Source of the DNA: DAOUJW01 sp034421015
GTDB taxonomy: Bacteria > Chloroflexota > Dehalococcoidia > Lucifugimonadales > UBA2985
Length of the DNA: 64,000 bases
Assembly: GCA_034421015.1 (NCBI GenBank)
Contig: DAOUKT010000028.1
Span: 8,170-72,169, forward strand
Direction: 5' to 3'
The notes under the pieces are model-generated. The model had not been told where the DNA came from and ran no database searches. It saw only the letters and a list, made by a program, of their open reading frames with translations. Shown here piece after piece: positions 49,478 through 57,608 of the stretch. Each line of letters begins with the position of its first letter. Within the stretch, counting starts at the first letter, position 1. Made by a program: the position numbers and the translations under genes.

Positions 49478-50677
49478 ATGGCGGCCATACCGCGAGGATT
49501 AACCTACAAGGGTATACCCCTCTGGCGGCATACCCAAGTTATCCAGGGGGCATTGCAGGTCGTATCCGGCCTCCTGGTGGTGACCCTCGTAACGTGGTTC
49601 TTCCTGAACATAAGCGGAGCCATACGGGATAGAGATATCCCGTATGGCTTCAGCTTTCTATCCCGCGAGTACCAGACCCCTATAGGGCAGCACTTCCTTC
49701 CCTACGAGTCTTCCGACACTTTCCTCTACGCATTCGGCGTCGCGGCCACTAACACAGTTGTCGTCTCAATAGTAGGCGTTATACTGGCAACGGCCCTGGG
49801 GATATTCATAGGGGTCTGCCGTTTGTCCAGCAACTGGATTGTGTCCAGAGCGGCGCTCGTATACATCGAGTTCTTCCGCAACGTGCCTTTGCTGATACAG
49901 CTGTTCTTCTGGTTCTACATAGTCCTTGCTCTGCCGCAGGTCCGCCAGGGACACGTAATTGCAGAGAGAATATACATCAACAACGGCGGCATATCCGTCC
50001 CCTGGCCGTACGCGACTACCCCGAGCGCAGGGTTGCTGTTCATTGGTCTTGCGGTGGCCGCTGTAGTCGCCGGGTTGGTGGTGCACCGGGCAATGACGCG
50101 GCGTGAGATTCTGACAGGAGTTGCTTCCTATCCGGTAGCGCTCGGTTTCGCCACAACAGCGCTTATCGCCGCAGCTTGCTGGCTGGCCATTTTGGCCGCG
50201 ACCGGCAGTTCGCCCTTCTACATATCAACGCCAGAGCCCCAAGGCATCTTCGAGCGACCCGCGGGCGGCTTCACCGCCTCCGGCGGGTTGATCGCCCTGA
50301 TGACGGGCCTCGTGATCTATACCGCCTCCTTCATAGCTGAAATCGTCCGGGCCGGCATCCAGTCCGTCGGACGGGGGCAGATCGAGGCCGCTCGCTCAGT
50401 GGGGCTGACATACATGAATACCCTGCGCAACGTCACGTTCCCCCAGGCGCTGAGGGTAATCATTCCTCCCCTCATAAGCCAGTTCCTGAACCTGACCAAG
50501 AACAGCAGCCTTGCCGCCGCCATTGGCTACTCCGACATCACAAACGTAGCCAAGACCATGACCCAGACGGCGCCGGCAGTGTCGATATACATCCTCATTA
50601 TGGTGGCATACCTGGCCATGAGCCTGACCTACTCCGTGGTTGGCAACCTCTACAACCGACACATCCGCTTCTCATAG
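49478..50677 (+). CDS. aapQ: General amino-acid ABC transporter, permease 1
   Basis: This 399-residue membrane protein has an N-terminal segment of over 80 residues, a first transmembrane cluster, the YIEFFRNVPLLIQLFFWFY box and a C-terminal permease domain with EAARSVGLTYMNTLRNVTFP and QALRVIIPPLISQFLNLTKN (the EAA loop that touches the ATPase). The split domain with a long insert matches AapQ/BztB. It starts 9 bases after aapJ and is followed by aapM. It forms a heterodimeric channel. Confidence 0.92.
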   Translation: MAAIPRGLTYKGIPLWRHTQVIQGALQVVSGLLVVTLVTWFFLNISGAIRDRDIPYGFSFLSREYQTPIGQHFLPYESSDTFLYAFGVAATNTVVVSIVGVILATALGIFIGVCRLSSNWIVSRAALVYIEFFRNVPLLIQLFFWFYIVLALPQVRQGHVIAERIYINNGGISVPWPYATTPSAGLLFIGLAVAAVVAGLVVHRAMTRREILTGVASYPVALGFATTALIAAACWLAILAATGSSPFYISTPEPQGIFERPAGGFTASGGLIALMTGLVIYTASFIAEIVRAGIQSVGRGQIEAARSVGLTYMNTLRNVTFPQALRVIIPPLISQFLNLTKNSSLAAAIGYSDITNVAKTMTQTAPAVSIYILIMVAYLAMSLTYSVVGNLYNRHIRFS

Positions 50678-50687
50678 CTCCATTCCT

Positions 50688-51941
50688 ATGTCAGCCAACC
50701 TTAACGCCACGCCCCTCAGCACCCCTCTTCCTCCTCCGGTCATGGAGCGCGGGATACAGGGCTGGGCCCGCGCCAACCTGTTCAGCGACCGGTTCAATTC
50801 TGCTCTGACCGTAGTTTCGGTCCTGATTCTGGGCGCAACCCTGCTGTTTGGGCTACGGTGGCTCTTGGTAGACTCGGACTGGACGGTCATAGCCACCCTG
50901 GGAGGCCGGCTGGTCATTGGACCGTACAACACCGAGGCCGCCTGTGAGGGACAGGACTGCTTCTGGCGGCCCCAGGCAGCCCTGATACTGGTGAGCGTAC
51001 TCCTGGGCATGGGATGGGTGGTGGCCGGCGGCGGGCTGACCAAGCGAATTGCTATAGGGGTCGTGGCCATCGTATCGGCGTTCTCTCTACTGCCCTACAG
51101 CCTGGACACCATGGGCATGGACGTGCGCCTTCTGCTCCTGGCCAACATCCCGGCCCTTGGTCTGGGCTGGGCCATTGCCAGATACACGCCATTGAACAGC
51201 GCTCGCTGGGTGGCCATACTGGCCGTACTATTCTTTATCATAACCCTGGTCATGCTCCGGGGAGTGGAGGGAGTCCCGGGCCTGCAGCCGGTATCCGTCA
51301 ACCACTGGGGCGGTCTCATGCTGAACCTGATCCTCGCAGTGGCGGGCATCTCGCTCAGCTTCCCCATCGGCATTGCGCTCGCCCTGGGCCGTCGCGGGAA
51401 GCTCCCTGTAGTCAAACTGCTCTGCGTAGTTTTCATCGAGTTCTTCCGGGGCGTGCCGCTCATCACCCTGCTCTTCATGTCCCAGGTGCTGGTGCCCCTG
51501 GCTTTTCCCGAGAACTTCCCGCTGAACTCACTTACGCGAGCTGGAATCATCATTACGCTCTTCAGCTCCGCCTACATGGCCGAGAACATCCGCGGCGGCC
51601 TGCAGGCGATCCACCGGGGGCAGGCCGAGGCGGCGGCGTCACTGGGCCTCCCCAACTGGCAGACAACGCTGTTTATCACACTGCCCCAGGCCATCCGCAA
51701 CGTCATACCCGCCATAGTTGGGCAGTTCATCGCCCTGTTCAAGGACACAACCCTTGTGTACATTATAGGAATGCTGGACATACTGGAGTTCGGTCGGGCC
51801 TTCGTTCAGGGCAACCCGGAGTTCATCGCTAGCATACATGAGCTGTTCATATTCCTTTCAATTGTTTTCTGGTTTTTCTGCTACACCATGTCCTACGTGA
51901 GCAGGAGAATTGAGTATAACCTGGGCGTCGGAAGACGCTGA
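50688..51941 (+). CDS. aapM: General amino-acid ABC transporter, permease 2
   Basis: This protein of about 417 residues has six to eight hydrophobic segments. A long N-terminal part is followed by the VVFIEFFRGVPLITLLFMSQ-like block and the EAA loop, AEAAASLGLPNWQTTLFITL and PQAIRNVIPAIVGQFIALFKD. It matches AapM/BztC, the partner of aapQ. The ATG at 50688 begins 10 bases after the aapQ stop. A longer frame from a TTG at 50640 lies inside aapQ and is not needed. Confidence 0.92.
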   Translation: MSANLNATPLSTPLPPPVMERGIQGWARANLFSDRFNSALTVVSVLILGATLLFGLRWLLVDSDWTVIATLGGRLVIGPYNTEAACEGQDCFWRPQAALILVSVLLGMGWVVAGGGLTKRIAIGVVAIVSAFSLLPYSLDTMGMDVRLLLLANIPALGLGWAIARYTPLNSARWVAILAVLFFIITLVMLRGVEGVPGLQPVSVNHWGGLMLNLILAVAGISLSFPIGIALALGRRGKLPVVKLLCVVFIEFFRGVPLITLLFMSQVLVPLAFPENFPLNSLTRAGIIITLFSSAYMAENIRGGLQAIHRGQAEAAASLGLPNWQTTLFITLPQAIRNVIPAIVGQFIALFKDTTLVYIIGMLDILEFGRAFVQGNPEFIASIHELFIFLSIVFWFFCYTMSYVSRRIEYNLGVGRR

Positions 51942-51963
51942 TATCTGATACAGGAGGCGGCAA

Positions 51964-52722
51964 ATGGAAGTGGACCTGGAAAACACTGCGGAAGACATCA
52001 TAATTTGCGATGACGTGCACAAGTGGTTCGGCTCGTTCCACGTGATCAGGGGCATTTCGACCACCGTCAAGCGGGGCGAGAAGATTGTGATTCTCGGGCC
52101 CTCCGGCTCCGGCAAGTCCACCTTAATCCGCATGATCAACCGGCTGGAGGAGCACCAGAGAGGCACCATCATCGTAGACGGCATTGAGCTCTCCGCAGAC
52201 GTCCGCAACATCGACGCCATCCGCCGTGAAGTGGGAATGGTGTTCCAGTCCTTCAACCTCTTCCCCCACCTGAGCGTCTTGCAGAACATCACCCTTGCGC
52301 CGATCAAGGTCCGGAAGTGGCCCAAGAGCAGGGCCGAGGAAATAGCAAATGAGTTGCTGGAGAGAGTGGGGATCCCTGAGCAGGCCGGCAAGTTTCCGGG
52401 GGAGCTGTCCGGCGGCCAGCAGCAGCGCGTGGCCATTGCCCGGGCCCTTGCCATGCAGCCCAAGGTAATGCTGTTCGACGAGCCCACGTCCGCGCTGGAC
52501 CCGGAGATGATCAACGAGGTGCTGGATGTCATGCGGGAGCTGGCAAGCTCCGGCATGACTATGCTCATAGTCAGCCACGAGATAGGCTTCGCGAGAGAGG
52601 TTGCCGACCGCGTCTTCATGATAGACGAAGGGGTCATTGTTGAAGAGGGTACCGCGAGCGAGTTCTTCGGCAACCCCAAGAACGAGCGGACCCAGGCCTT
52701 CTTGTCAAAGATCCTGGCGTGA
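51964..52722 (+). CDS. aapP: General amino-acid ABC transporter, ATP-binding subunit
   Basis: This 252-residue ATPase has Walker A GPSGSGKST (about 42-50), Q-loop MVFQSFNLFPHLSV, signature LSGGQQQRVAIARAL, Walker B VMLFDEPTSALDPE and the His-switch IVSHEIGFARE. It powers amino-acid uptake with AapJQM, matching the usual gene order. AGGAGGC lies 7-10 bases before the ATG. The transporter operon ends here; repeats follow. Confidence 0.96.
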   Translation: MEVDLENTAEDIIICDDVHKWFGSFHVIRGISTTVKRGEKIVILGPSGSGKSTLIRMINRLEEHQRGTIIVDGIELSADVRNIDAIRREVGMVFQSFNLFPHLSVLQNITLAPIKVRKWPKSRAEEIANELLERVGIPEQAGKFPGELSGGQQQRVAIARALAMQPKVMLFDEPTSALDPEMINEVLDVMRELASSGMTMLIVSHEIGFAREVADRVFMIDEGVIVEEGTASEFFGNPKNERTQAFLSKILA

Positions 52723-52757
52723 GTCCCAGGGCCTTTCAATTTTAGCCAGCGAGCTAA

Positions 52758-52826
52758 TCTTCCCGCTCATAGCCTGCCCCGCACTGGATGCGGGGGTGAG
52801 CTTGTCGAACCACCTCAGTGGGAAGA
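52758..52826. repeat. Partial family A element
   Basis: This fragment after aapP shows only the second internal palindrome: CCCGCTCATAGCC, CCCCGCACTGGATGCGGGG, GTGAGCTTGTCGAACC, CAGTGGGAAG. Terminal motifs are absent. Confidence 0.5.
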
Positions 52827-52834
52827 TTAAGGAC

Positions 52835-53175
52835 TTAGGAATGGTCTGAACAAGCCGCAAACGTGGAAATCTTAGCCAGGGACACCATTATAACCATTCC
52901 TGCGCAGGGAGACCTTTGCGTAAACTCAGTGATGGGCGCGTGCCTCCCGACCATTCCTGCGGAAGCAGGAATCCAGGGCGTCCGATATAGAAGGAGATAG
53001 ATTCCGGCTTTCGCCGGAATGACGGAAAGCGTATTTCTCTCATTAGGACACCATAGTTATGCAAAGGTCTCCGCAGGCAGGAATCCAGGGGTGTGGAGGG
53101 ATGGACTCCCGCCCCCGTATCGGGGTACGGGGCAGGCTTCGCGGGAGTGGTGTTAGGCTTATTCAGACATTCTTA
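52835..53175. repeat. Family E inverted-repeat element (outer)
   Basis: The outer ends TAGGAATGGTCTGAACAAG and CTTATTCAGACATTCTTA are inverted and match the family E element at 43.65 kb. The 341-base unit contains a complete family D element (52908-53072) and several family C hairpins, so it appears nested. Confidence 0.6.
52908..53072. repeat. Family D inverted-repeat element nested inside family E
   Basis: The ends GGAGACCTTTGCGTAAAC and GTTATGCAAAGGTCTCC form an inverted repeat of about 17 bases. The interior holds a CCATTCCTGCGGAAGCAGG hairpin and an ATTCCGGCTTTCGCCGGAAT hairpin. Single ends of the same type occur at 42.33 kb and three times at 63.66-63.93 kb. Confidence 0.65.
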
Positions 53176-53211
53176 TTTACCCCCGCCCATTTCCCTCACC
53201 CGCAGCGCAAA

Positions 53212-53242
53212 CGAAACGCCCCTGCCAAAACAGGGGCGTTCG
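53212..53242 (-). terminator. Rho-independent terminator of the phosphatase operon
   Basis: Ten-base arms AACGCCCCTG and CAGGGGCGTT close a 6-base loop, extended by CG outside. On the minus strand the stem is followed by TTTCGTTTG. It lies 34 bases after the tyrosine phosphatase stop. Confidence 0.75.
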
Positions 53243-53275
53243 AATGGGGGCCTCCGGGTGGGGAAGCCGAAAGCT

Positions 53276-54034
53276 TTAGTCGTCCTGTACCAGGTTTTCC
53301 CTGAGCCGGGCTATCGTCTCCTGGTCTACGCCGGCTGCCCGGACGTACTCTGCAGCGCCGCCATACCGCTCATCGATGTACCTGAGGGTGCGCTCCATCA
53401 CGTCTGCCCTGCACTCAAGCATACGGTCCAGCCGCTCCAGGTCGAATCCAATCTGCGCCGCCGCGCTGCGCAGGTCCAGTGTGAGGTTCTGCATGTAGTA
53501 CCTGGTCTGGACGTAGTCCTCGACTATCGTCGCTCTGTCCACTCCCACCAGGTCGAGCAGGGTTGCTATCACAAGCCCGGTGCGGTCCTTGCCGGCGGAG
53601 CAGTGCACCAGGGCCGGAGTCCTGTGGTCTTCGGCCAGCAGCGAGGCCACCAGGGCAATCTGGTTCTGGCACCTGTCCACAAGGAGGCGGTTCAGCTCCT
53701 CCAGGGTCTCCGCCCGGTGAAGCTCCACAATGTGGGGCGCCAGCATGGGCAGGTGGATGTAGGCCACCTTGTCCGACCGGGCGAACACGTCCGGCGCAGT
53801 GGCCGCTTCCATCTCAGTCCTGAGGTCTATGACCGTCCTCACCCCAAAGTAGATGAGCCGTCCCTGGGACTCCAGGGGCAGCTTGTGAAGGCTGTCGGAG
53901 CGCATGAGCACGCCCCAGCGGGTGCTCCGGTTGTCGATGGTGTCGTACCCTCCAACGTCACGGAGGTTCTGGGTACCCTCAAGGGGCCAGTGTCTGATTG
54001 TGTACTGGTCTACTCCGGGCGACTTGATATTCAT
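53276..54034 (-). CDS. Tyrosine-protein phosphatase (dual-specificity type)
   Basis: This 252-residue protein has the cysteine phosphatase loop VHCSAGKDRTGLVIATLL (catalytic Cys and Arg in HCx5R), preceded by the NLRDVGGYDTIDN and SDSLHKLP-like blocks of bacterial PTP/Y-phosphatase_3 proteins. The likely general acid is in the DLRTEMEAATA region. It removes phosphate from tyrosine or from phosphoinositide-like substrates. Its start overlaps the metallophosphoesterase stop by 4 bases (ATGA), so it is the second of a two-gene phosphatase operon. The start ATG is clear. Confidence 0.9.
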   Translation of the reverse strand: MNIKSPGVDQYTIRHWPLEGTQNLRDVGGYDTIDNRSTRWGVLMRSDSLHKLPLESQGRLIYFGVRTVIDLRTEMEAATAPDVFARSDKVAYIHLPMLAPHIVELHRAETLEELNRLLVDRCQNQIALVASLLAEDHRTPALVHCSAGKDRTGLVIATLLDLVGVDRATIVEDYVQTRYYMQNLTLDLRSAAAQIGFDLERLDRMLECRADVMERTLRYIDERYGGAAEYVRAAGVDQETIARLRENLVQDD

Positions 54035-54921
54035 GTGACTGCAAGCTCCTTCCTGGCAGTGTTGGATTGACTCGCTCTTGACGTCTCCTCGGACTGCGCT
54101 ACCGCAATGTCGTTCTCGTACTTGATCACGTAGCGTGGGCCGGGGAGGATGACGGGGTGGACCGAAAGCTGCCCGTTGCGGATGCTCACCAGATTGAATC
54201 CCGCTCCACAGGCGTACCGGAGGCCGTTTCGGGAGCTTGGGTCGACGAGGTTTGCAACCCCGGGCGCAGTCGCCGAGATTGTGCTGCCGAACCTGTTCGC
54301 GCTTGGGTAGTGGGTGTGGCCGTTCAGTACGCCCTGCACGTTGTGCCTGTCCAGCACCTCCAGCAGTGCGTCGCCGTCGGCCAGCTTGAGGTCGTCCACC
54401 CAGGTTGCGCCGGTGTTCACCGGAGGATGGTGCAGGACAATCACGGTTCCCATCCTGGGCTCAGGCCGGTTGAGTTCATTGTCCAGCCACTCCAGCTGCT
54501 CGCTCCCCAGAAGGCCGTGCCCGAAGCCCTCCACCAGGGAGTCCAGGACTATCACCCGCAGCTCCTCGATTGTGCGGCTGTAGTGATAGCTTGGCTGCCG
54601 CACCGGATCGTAGCCCTGGTGAAACACGCTGTAGAAGTTGGCCCTGTCGTCGTGGTTGCCCAGGGCCAGGAGCACCGGCGTCCCCTCCTCCTCCACCTCG
54701 GCCACCAGGCAGGCCAGCCGCACGTAGCTGGCGACCTCGCCCCTGTCCGACAGGTCGCCGCTTATTACAATGAAAGCCGGGGCAACGTCGAGACTCCGTA
54801 CCGCCTCGATGACCCTCCTGAAGTTGTGCTCCGCGTCGTCGCCCGTATAGAGTCCGCCGTGGGGCAGCGTCATATGAGTATCGCTGATGTGGATGAAGTA
54901 GAAGTCGTCGTCTATTGTCAT
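54031..54921 (-). CDS. Calcineurin-like metallophosphoesterase (CpdA-type)
   Basis: This 296-residue enzyme shows the full metal site in order: FIHISDTHM (about 9-17), VISGDLSDRGE (about 52-62), LALGNHDDR (about 85-93), VIVLHHPPVN (about 171) and LNGHTHYPSA (about 208). This pattern matches class III cyclic nucleotide phosphodiesterases such as CpdA. It may control cAMP or process a related phosphoester. It is coupled to the downstream tyrosine phosphatase. The 260-base gap upstream holds a hairpin only. Confidence 0.88.
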   Translation of the reverse strand: MTIDDDFYFIHISDTHMTLPHGGLYTGDDAEHNFRRVIEAVRSLDVAPAFIVISGDLSDRGEVASYVRLACLVAEVEEEGTPVLLALGNHDDRANFYSVFHQGYDPVRQPSYHYSRTIEELRVIVLDSLVEGFGHGLLGSEQLEWLDNELNRPEPRMGTVIVLHHPPVNTGATWVDDLKLADGDALLEVLDRHNVQGVLNGHTHYPSANRFGSTISATAPGVANLVDPSSRNGLRYACGAGFNLVSIRNGQLSVHPVILPGPRYVIKYENDIAVAQSEETSRASQSNTARKELAVT

Positions 54922-55009
54922 GTATTCTGGGCTGCTCCCGCCGCTCTGGCGTTCATCTTCTTGCCTTCCTTCACCTTCTACGCTACCAGTCGCCTGTTAA
55001 CGGCGGGTT

Positions 55010-55030
55010 AAGAGGCGGTTAACGCCTCTT
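55010..55030. terminator. Short hairpin, possible terminator
   Basis: Eight-base arms AAGAGGCG and CGCCTCTT enclose GTTAA. It lies about 150 bases beyond the PIG-L stop on the minus strand. The T-tail is poor, so this is weak. Confidence 0.35.
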
Positions 55031-55181
55031 TAGGGTCTCTTGAAGGGTTAATGAACGGGGTGACCGAAGGAAGAGAGAACGTCCCAAAGGAGCTACGCGA
55101 TGGCCTCTCAGAGGCGGGCATGACGGTTGTACTGGGAGAGCGGACGGGTTACGCTGGTCTTAAGCGAAGCGGCCGGGGATA

Positions 55182-56048
55182 TCAGTCGTTGTCCAGGCCC
55201 TCAAACAGGTCCGAGTACCGGGCGCCCTCCGTGGGAACGGGCAGCACTTGGGAGAAGTGCTCCTGGGAGAAAAACTCCCGCCGTATGTCCTCCGGCAGGC
55301 GGCTGAAGAAGTCGGTTGGCTTGTGCTGCGTGCGGTGACAGGCCACCACCTCCAGCTTGGTCTCGTACATGGGGCCTATATCCACCACCACCGTCACTTC
55401 CTCGTCTTTGGTTCCAATCTCCTCGGGGTCCAGGGGCTCGTCCTCCGGCTGGTCCTCATCCGGGATGGTCTTGGCCAGGGCCAGAATCCTGCTGATGGGA
55501 ATGGCAACGTAGAACAGCCTCCGTGGCGAGTACGGCTCAATTCCCCGGTTGAGCTGGTCCGGGTACTTTTCGGGATCACCCGCCGCCTCGAAAGCCGCGA
55601 CCGTAAACCTGCTCATGGCAACGTGGTCCGGGTGTCCGTAGACGTCCTCCTGGTCGTGGGTCACGATAACGTCCGGGCGCAGCAGCCTGATGAGGTACAC
55701 AACCTTCTCTATGACCTCATTGGGACGGGCCATGTTCAGGCAGTGGGGGTCACGGTTGTCGCTGGAGCCCGCCATGCCGGAGTCCCTGTAACCCAGAAAA
55801 TGGGGCTGGTGTATGCCCATAGTCCTGCATGACTGTCGCAGCTCCTCCTCCCTAACCGCTCCCAGCACGTCCCTGTAGGCAAGCTTCGGATCGCTGATGG
55901 TCCCGGCCTCGCCCTTGGTGGCGCTGATAAGGTGAACTTCCACGCCCTGGGCTGCATACGTAGCGAGGGTTCCGGCGGCGGTGTAGGACTCGTCGTCCGG
56001 GTGGGCGAAAATCGCCAGAAGTGACCTCTGTTGTACCATAAGTTCCAT
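55182..56048 (-). CDS. PIG-L family deacetylase (LmbE/MshB/Mca-like)
   Basis: This 288-residue zinc enzyme has AHPDDESYTAAGTLATYA (about 15-32), the SATKGEAGT loop, RPDVIVTHDQEDVYGHPDHV with the third ligand His, and a C-terminal region with ACHRTQHKPTDFF. The length and the C-terminal block are like mycothiol S-conjugate amidase (Mca) and MshB rather than short LmbE. It removes acyl groups from GlcNAc or cysteine conjugates; the substrate is unknown. ATG at 56048 or 56039. It is divergent from the ArsA-like gene with 69 bases between. Confidence 0.9.
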   Translation of the reverse strand: MELMVQQRSLLAIFAHPDDESYTAAGTLATYAAQGVEVHLISATKGEAGTISDPKLAYRDVLGAVREEELRQSCRTMGIHQPHFLGYRDSGMAGSSDNRDPHCLNMARPNEVIEKVVYLIRLLRPDVIVTHDQEDVYGHPDHVAMSRFTVAAFEAAGDPEKYPDQLNRGIEPYSPRRLFYVAIPISRILALAKTIPDEDQPEDEPLDPEEIGTKDEEVTVVVDIGPMYETKLEVVACHRTQHKPTDFFSRLPEDIRREFFSQEHFSQVLPVPTEGARYSDLFEGLDND

Positions 56049-56062
56049 CCCCTCCAGCCAGC

Positions 56063-56092
56063 TTGCGATTGTTTGCAGGCGATGCCTATAAT
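56063..56092 (+). promoter_or_regulatory. Sigma-70 promoter for the ArsA-like gene
   Basis: TTGCGA (56063-56068) and TATAAT (56087-56092) are 18 bases apart. The start would be near 56099, just at the AGGAGGT ribosome site, giving a short leader. Confidence 0.6.
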
Positions 56093-56117
56093 GTCAGCTA
56101 GGAGGTCGCCCCAAAAC

Positions 56118-57326
56118 ATGCGAATAATACTATATACTGGAAAAGGCGGCGTAGGAAAGACCAGCGTAGCCGCCGCAACCGCCCTGAGAGCAGCCGACAT
56201 GGGCCACAGGACCCTGGTTATGAGCACGGACGTGGCTCACAGCCTTGCAGACTCCCTGGACATGGAGCTTGGCGCACAGCCAACTCAGATCACAGACCGC
56301 CTCTGGGGACAGGAGATCGACGTCCTGAAGGAGATGCAGACCCACTGGAGCATTGTCCAGGACTGGCTCGCCGCGCTGATGCAGTGGCAAGGCATGGACG
56401 AGGTGGTGGCAGAGGAGGTGGCCGTCCTGCCGGGCATGGAGGAGATGGTGGGCCTGCTCAACATCACCCACCACTACGACAGCGGCCAGTTTGACACCAT
56501 CATCGTGGACTGCGCTCCCACGGGAGAGACACTGAGGCTGCTGAGCTTCCCGGAGATGGCCCGGTGGTACATGCGCAAGCTCTTTCCACTGGAGCGAAGG
56601 GTGGCAACCGCCCTGGGCCCCATGGCGCGGGGCCTGTTCAACCTGCCCGTGCCTGACCCAAAGGTCTTCGACTCCATTCAGGACCTGTTCCACCGCCTGG
56701 AGCGTATGCGGAGCATCCTTGGCGATCCGGACCAGTCCTCCGTGAGGCTGGTGCTGAACCCTGAGAAGATGGTGATCCGGGAGACCCAGCGCACCTTCAC
56801 CTACCTGAACCTCTACGGCTACTACACGGACCTGATCGTGTGCAACCGACTGATACCGGAGTCCGTGGATGACGGTTTCTTCAAGACGTGGAAGGACTCA
56901 CAGGCCAGATACTTCCACCTCATCGAAGAGGGGTTCGCGCCAGTCCCCATCCGCGTATCCCATCTCCTGGACCGGGAGGTAGTCGGACTGGACCCCCTTC
57001 GCGAGATGGGTCAGTCCCTCTTCGAGGAGGACGACCCGGCCGCCATCTTCTACGAAGGCTCCACCCAGACCGTGAAGCGGGAGGACGACGGTCACGTGAT
57101 GACCGTCAACCTGCCCTTCCTTGGACGGGACGACATCAATCTGATGCAAAACGGAGACGAGCTGGTGATCCAGGCGGGGCAGCATCGCCGCAACATTGTC
57201 CTGCCGAGAATACTGGTTGACCTTCCGGTCAGCGTGGCCAAGATGGAGGGATCTTCGCTGAAGCTGAAGTTTGAGGACAAGTCTCCGCGGCGCGGGAGAA
57301 AGGCACAGAGAACGAACGGAAGCTAG
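56118..57326 (+). CDS. ArsA/Get3-family ATPase with C-terminal HSP20-like domain
   Basis: This 402-residue ATPase has the deviant Walker A motif GKGGVGKTSVAAATALRAAD (about 8-27), STDVAHSLADSL, and VDCAPTGETLRLL (switch II). The C-terminal 75 residues (HVMTVNLPFLGRDDINLMQN, ELVIQAGQHRRNIVLP, KLKFED) look like an alpha-crystallin/HSP20 fold, as in bacterial Get3d-type proteins. It may guard hydrophobic clients or membrane proteins rather than pump arsenite, since no ArsB or ArsR gene is present. AGGAGGT lies 12 bases before the ATG. Confidence 0.9.
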   Translation: MRIILYTGKGGVGKTSVAAATALRAADMGHRTLVMSTDVAHSLADSLDMELGAQPTQITDRLWGQEIDVLKEMQTHWSIVQDWLAALMQWQGMDEVVAEEVAVLPGMEEMVGLLNITHHYDSGQFDTIIVDCAPTGETLRLLSFPEMARWYMRKLFPLERRVATALGPMARGLFNLPVPDPKVFDSIQDLFHRLERMRSILGDPDQSSVRLVLNPEKMVIRETQRTFTYLNLYGYYTDLIVCNRLIPESVDDGFFKTWKDSQARYFHLIEEGFAPVPIRVSHLLDREVVGLDPLREMGQSLFEEDDPAAIFYEGSTQTVKREDDGHVMTVNLPFLGRDDINLMQNGDELVIQAGQHRRNIVLPRILVDLPVSVAKMEGSSLKLKFEDKSPRRGRKAQRTNGS

Positions 57327-57335
57327 GAGGGTGAG

Positions 57336-57587
57336 ATGGCAAGCATATTTCAGGTGGAGTACGAGTCCGGCGAACTGGTGGTGCGAATGAGTCCCAGGCA
57401 CATAAGGCTCCTCCCGGAGGCCACCCAGGAGCACTTGAAGGCCGCCAACAAGGAGTTCCTGCTTGCTTTCAAGAGCTGCCTGGACTCCGCCATCGGCCTG
57501 ATGGACCGGCCAAAGAAGCAGGAGGCCACCTCCAGGAGGACATACATCCGAGTGGAGGAGGACGAGGAGCAAGACGCCAAGGACTGA
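57336..57587 (+). CDS. Small conserved protein downstream of the ArsA-like ATPase
   Basis: This 83-residue protein has no recognised domain. It starts MASIFQVEYESGELVVRMSP, then a helical stretch (PEATQEHLKAANKEFLLAFKS) and an acidic tail. AGGAGGG lies 6 bases before the ATG, and it begins 9 bases after the ATPase stop, so it is surely co-transcribed. It may be an adaptor or client-binding partner; that is inference from position only. Confidence 0.7.
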   Translation: MASIFQVEYESGELVVRMSPRHIRLLPEATQEHLKAANKEFLLAFKSCLDSAIGLMDRPKKQEATSRRTYIRVEEDEEQDAKD

Positions 57588-57608
57588 GACCCAGGGTCAC
57601 CGCCACCC

